A stretch of DNA of 23,860 bases. Origin: a virus. Every line of letters begins with the position of its first letter. The stretch's first letter is position 1. Positions 21,333-23,860 of this stretch are shown in pieces. The position numbers were made by a program, and so were the translations under genes. The DNA is taken from positions 1 through 23,860 of IMG/VR virus record IMGVR_UViG_3300028045_000098; one strand, 5' to 3'. The notes under the pieces were generated by a model. It saw only the letters and a list, made by a program, of their open reading frames with translations. It was not told the DNA's origin and made no database searches.

Positions 21333-21345
21333 TAGTGTTGTAGTA

Positions 21346-21385
21346 GTGAAGGTATTATTTAAACGATAGGACAGATTATATAATT
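21346..21385 (-). promoter_or_regulatory. Late promoter copy 3 (portal unit) with ATTATATAAT palindrome
   Basis: ATTATATAATCTG, seven bases, then GTTTAAATAATACCTTCAC on the minus strand, one base different from copies 1 and 2. TTTAAATA lies at -24 to -31 from ATG 21332. The palindrome overlaps the TAA stop of the large terminase gene. Confidence 0.75.
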
Positions 21386-22769
21386 ATCCTGCTATGAAGT
21401 AACCAGCCCTACCAGCACTCCAAGTAAGATACACAAGAGCATCAACATGATTAGGAGATTTAGAAGGATCAATAATCTTAACTTTGCCACTGCTAGTATG
21501 CTCCCACCTCATACTAATCAATTCTTTTATTAGCGTAGGATCATCAGGAATACTAATCAATCCCTCATCAAACAACTTCTTCAAACGCCACATCTTCTCA
21601 GCCTTCATATTAGCAAAAAGAGTTGGCTTGCTAGACTTCTTACCATAATGGCAAGCATTAACCTTACAAGATCTTGGAGCCCCCTCATTAACCATACTAA
21701 GTACTCCAGTGCCAACACCAATAGGATCTATATTGATAACAGTAGCCAAATGTTTCTCACGCATACTAAGCAATCTACCAGCTATCTTAGTGTTCTCACT
21801 CTTTGATTCACTGAATATCTCTCGAACAAGGTAGTGTGTTTTGTAACGCCAACCCATCATAATACAAGTCCAATCAGCTCCTTTGTCAGCAGGATCGCAG
21901 CTTAGTATAACGTCGTCTTTCCTCTTGAAATCAGAGAACTTATTTATCGCTTCCTTAATCTTAGCGTAACTAATTAGTTGGTCTTCAGCTTCTTGAGGGA
22001 ACTCAGAGTCATAGAGTACTGTGAACTGCATAGTAGTAAGTTCTTCACGCATTTCATCAACAAAGTCTTCAGTTATACGTCCTTCTTCAACACCAACTTG
22101 CCATGGTACGTGTATAGTGTGATAGTTTGGGTTGACCCAGTGATCGTAATACTTGTTGTTCATATTCCAGGGATTACTTAAATCAACTAGAACAGAGCTG
22201 TCCGAACTGTCTCCAAGCATCCGCGCTATCCTACTGCTTGCTTCTTCACTAATTAGCGCTGCCTCGTCTCTTATTACTAGGTCAGCTCCAAATCCCATTA
22301 GCCTGTTTGCTTCACCCTCAGCAGATAGCGTACGTAGTTCGCATCCGTTCTTGAAGGTAATACGCTTACGACTTACCTCTCTCTTCAATCTCTCTACTCC
22401 ACCGCTTTTTTCGAAGTCAACAAGATCACTAAGTATCTTACTAGAAGTCATTAGTTCAGCTATGTAGTTTCTTATGATGTTTGCTTGAGCTTCCTTAGGA
22501 CCAATCAAGGCTACCTTCTTCTTAGGATTTAGTAGAACATAAATGCACACTCCTAATGCTACGCATTGAGTCTTACCGTATCTAGTGTAGCAGTTGATAG
22601 CAACACGCCTATGCTCAGAGAAGGCAATAATCCTAACTATATCTTGCTGAGTAGGAGTTAGATTGCAAGCTGGATCGTTGTTAGGAAACAACCACTTGCA
22701 TAGTACTTTGACATTCTTTTGTTTGAGAACTTTCTTTAGTATAGTTCTCTGCTCATCATTCATCACCAT
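21384..22769 (-). CDS. terL: Terminase large subunit, 461 aa
   Basis: This is the packaging motor. The ATPase part has an atypical Walker A, CYTRYGKT (residues 60-67), a Walker B LVIRDEA with Asp168 and Glu169, and a likely coupling motif VLVDLSNPW. The nuclease part has the RNase H-like acidic residues at ILSCDPADKGADW (Asp292), VINIDPIGVGTG (Asp348) and NHVDALVYLTW (Asp443). The enzyme translocates DNA through the portal and cuts it into genome lengths. It overlaps the small terminase by 14 bases; an alternative start at ATG 22763 overlaps the small terminase stop. 461 aa is a normal length. Confidence 0.9.
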   Translation of the reverse strand: MVMNDEQRTILKKVLKQKNVKVLCKWLFPNNDPACNLTPTQQDIVRIIAFSEHRRVAINCYTRYGKTQCVALGVCIYVLLNPKKKVALIGPKEAQANIIRNYIAELMTSSKILSDLVDFEKSGGVERLKREVSRKRITFKNGCELRTLSAEGEANRLMGFGADLVIRDEAALISEEASSRIARMLGDSSDSSVLVDLSNPWNMNNKYYDHWVNPNYHTIHVPWQVGVEEGRITEDFVDEMREELTTMQFTVLYDSEFPQEAEDQLISYAKIKEAINKFSDFKRKDDVILSCDPADKGADWTCIMMGWRYKTHYLVREIFSESKSENTKIAGRLLSMREKHLATVINIDPIGVGTGVLSMVNEGAPRSCKVNACHYGKKSSKPTLFANMKAEKMWRLKKLFDEGLISIPDDPTLIKELISMRWEHTSSGKVKIIDPSKSPNHVDALVYLTWSAGRAGYFIAG

Positions 22770-23211
22770 CTTTGTAAATATCTACCAGCTCATTCCATAA
22801 AGTTCCTTCAACCTTAATCTTCTTAGCAACAACATCTTTGTGGCCAAACTTCTCAAGAATCTCAGCATAAGCCTTACCCATGTCTACAAGGTTTCGACGA
22901 ATACTAGACTTATTAGTTACTGAAATGTCAGGATCATCAAGGTCTTTTTGACAAATAGCAATGTTTTTCTTTAAACAGTCAGCAATATGCCAACCTGCTT
23001 TATACACATCTACGGGTCCTTTCTCTCGAATTATACGATCTTTCCAGTTGTTTAATGTTTGGTCCGGGACACCTGTCTCACGACTCATCTTTCGTAAATT
23101 CACGCCCCAGACGCCAATTCTATCTAGATCCTCTTCTAGACGGTGATAAATTTCTTTACCTTTACCTGTCTTGTAAGACCACTTCTGTTTCTTGCCTTTT
23201 ATTGCACCCAT
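22756..23211 (-). CDS. terS: Terminase small subunit, 151 aa
   Basis: Residues 36-62 (GVNLRKMSRETGVPDQTLNN, then WKDRI) form a helix-turn-helix that would recognise the packaging site. Helices follow (VYKAGWHIADCLKKNIAICQ and RRNLVDMGKAYAEILEKFGH), suited to ring oligomerisation, and a C-terminal part that meets the large subunit. Length and the position directly before terL fit. The ATG overlaps the stop of the 62-aa gene (TAATG). Confidence 0.75.
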   Translation of the reverse strand: MGAIKGKKQKWSYKTGKGKEIYHRLEEDLDRIGVWGVNLRKMSRETGVPDQTLNNWKDRIIREKGPVDVYKAGWHIADCLKKNIAICQKDLDDPDISVTNKSSIRRNLVDMGKAYAEILEKFGHKDVVAKKIKVEGTLWNELVDIYKDGDE

Positions 23212-23399
23212 TACTCTTCTATAACCTCTAGCTTAAACATTATTTTCTTACCCTCAAAACCCTTAGGCAAACGAACAACACCAACAGCTATGTTACATGA
23301 TTCTGGTACGAAATACCAAGATCTAGTGCATGGTTTCATTGGTCCTTTGCCTCCGCTTGTGGTTCTGCATACGTAGTTCTGAGTGTTAATACTTGCCAT
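23211..23399 (-). CDS. Hypothetical protein, 62 aa, with three Cys
   Basis: The small protein has three Cys (YVCRTT, KPCTRSW, ESCNIAV) and beta-like strands (AVGVVRLPKGFEG, IMFKLEVIEE). It could be a small metal- or disulfide-containing domain, but the number of Cys is odd and no His pairs with them clearly. It is coupled to the small terminase by TAATG. I do not recognise a family; the conserved place directly before terS hints at a packaging or early head role. Confidence 0.55.
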   Translation of the reverse strand: MASINTQNYVCRTTSGGKGPMKPCTRSWYFVPESCNIAVGVVRLPKGFEGKKIMFKLEVIEE

Positions 23400-23401
23400 A
23401 A

Positions 23402-23713
23402 TTATTTCTTCTTTTTAGTTATCTTAACTGGTGCAACTTCTTGAGGGTTAGCTGTCAAGTAATTATCTTGCTTAGTCTGGAAAGCCAAACGATCTAATGT
23501 TTCTGCGTCGTTGTCTTTCAAAAATTTAGCTTGATTGATTAGGTTCGCCATTTCCATACCACAATGCTCACTGAGTACATCGAATGCCGCGAATGCTCTA
23601 CTTGCTTTACCTGTTGGTGTGTTCTTCTTTACTCCCATGATGTCTAGTATTTCAGCTGCTTCACGAGCTGCTAGTATCCCTGGGCTATCTCTTTTTTTCC
23701 AAGGCCAGTCCAT
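23402..23713 (-). CDS. Hypothetical protein, 103 aa, helical with Lys tail
   Basis: The 103-aa protein is mainly helical (ILAAREAAEILDIMGV, RAFAAFDVLSEHCGMEMANL, DAETLDRLAFQTKQDN) with a Lys-rich C-terminus (KITKKKK). The start MDWPWKKRD is unusual. It overlaps the stop of the preceding partial gene (TAATG) and lies two bases from the next. No family is recognised. A nucleic-acid binding role is possible because of the basic tail. Confidence 0.6.
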   Translation of the reverse strand: MDWPWKKRDSPGILAAREAAEILDIMGVKKNTPTGKASRAFAAFDVLSEHCGMEMANLINQAKFLKDNDAETLDRLAFQTKQDNYLTANPQEVAPVKITKKKK

Positions 23714-23860
23714 TATTGTAGCACCTTTGTTGGTGCTTCAACAAGAATGCTTAGCTTGCATCCTCTTTCTTTGCACTGCCAGTCTTCGTACTTATCGCCA
23801 ACGTCTACTTGTCTTCTTGTTGCTGGATCGTACCTTAATGATTTTTTTACTCCTAAAAGT
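23713..23860 (-). CDS. Hypothetical protein, C-terminal part (cut by window edge)
   Basis: An open frame enters from position 23860 and stops at TAA 23713-23715, giving at least 48 residues. It contains RYDPATRRQVDVGDKYEDWQ and a Cys-x4-Cys (CKERGC), then a strand ILVEAPTKVLQ. The two Cys could be half of a zinc site whose other half, if any, lies upstream. The start is not in the window, or it is a non-ATG codon near 23850. It overlaps the next gene by TAATG, so it is part of the same unit. Confidence 0.5.
   Translation of the reverse strand, partial: LLGVKKSLRYDPATRRQVDVGDKYEDWQCKERGCKLSILVEAPTKVLQ

Noticed and set aside
1-23860. CRISPR array, tRNA genes, insertion sequences, diversity-generating retroelement, integration site
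   Set aside because: No regular repeat-spacer array, no tRNA-like cloverleaf, no transposase or reverse transcriptase and no flanking direct repeats were seen. Gene-free space is limited to short promoter and intergenic regions, the longest being 16191-16348.

Overview
The window is the late (packaging, head, tail, lysis) region of a tailed dsDNA virus or provirus with an HK97-fold capsid. Every supported gene is on the minus strand, so the biological reading order runs from position 23860 down to 1. The DNA is AT-rich. An archaeal host is the best reading. TATA boxes of the form TTTAAATA or TTTTATA sit at about -30 to -23 from the start codon of the first gene of several transcription units, as expected for leaderless archaeal mRNAs, while genes inside the units often carry Shine-Dalgarno (SD) sequences. 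Secreted proteins packed with N-X-S/T sequons and an AbrB-like regulator fit too. The exact host lineage is not shown; a small-genome (DPANN-like) archaeon is a guess from the style of the secreted proteins.

Layout in reading order. 23860-21384: three or four small unknown genes, then small and large terminase. 21384-18890: a promoter, a portal protein fused to a MuF domain, and two tiny zinc-binding proteins, one of 55 aa. 18889-16349: a promoter, a prohead protease with a nested scaffold start, a decoration protein, the major capsid protein, a small beta-rich protein and a terminator. 16348-12109: a structured intergenic region, six small beta-rich structural proteins (three share an N-terminal motif), then head-tail connector, SAP-like, head-closure and gp10-like genes. 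12109-6768: a promoter, tail terminator, major tail protein, a tail-assembly chaperone pair joined by a -1 frameshift, a short tape measure and a baseplate hub. 6765-2335: one membrane-anchored and two signal-peptide proteins, then tail-tip and fibre proteins including an Asp-box beta-propeller. 2335-838: a lysis-type cassette (coiled coil plus transglutaminase-like cysteine hydrolase, XhlA-like protein, holin-like protein). 761-1: an early-type unit of an AbrB-like protein, an unknown protein and a partial glycosyltransferase.

The most interesting structure is regulatory. The palindrome ATTATATAAT lies directly upstream of the TATA box in three near-identical 39-bp promoters (21384, 18889, 12109), at the same spacing and overlapping the stop codon of the preceding gene. 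The same palindrome occurs a fourth time, but downstream of the TATA box, at the promoter of the AbrB-like gene itself. This suggests one regulator that activates the late units and represses its own gene. Other highlights are a clean lambda-like -1 frameshift site in a probable archaeal virus, a nested scaffold start, and a block of secreted glycoprotein-like genes inside a tail module.
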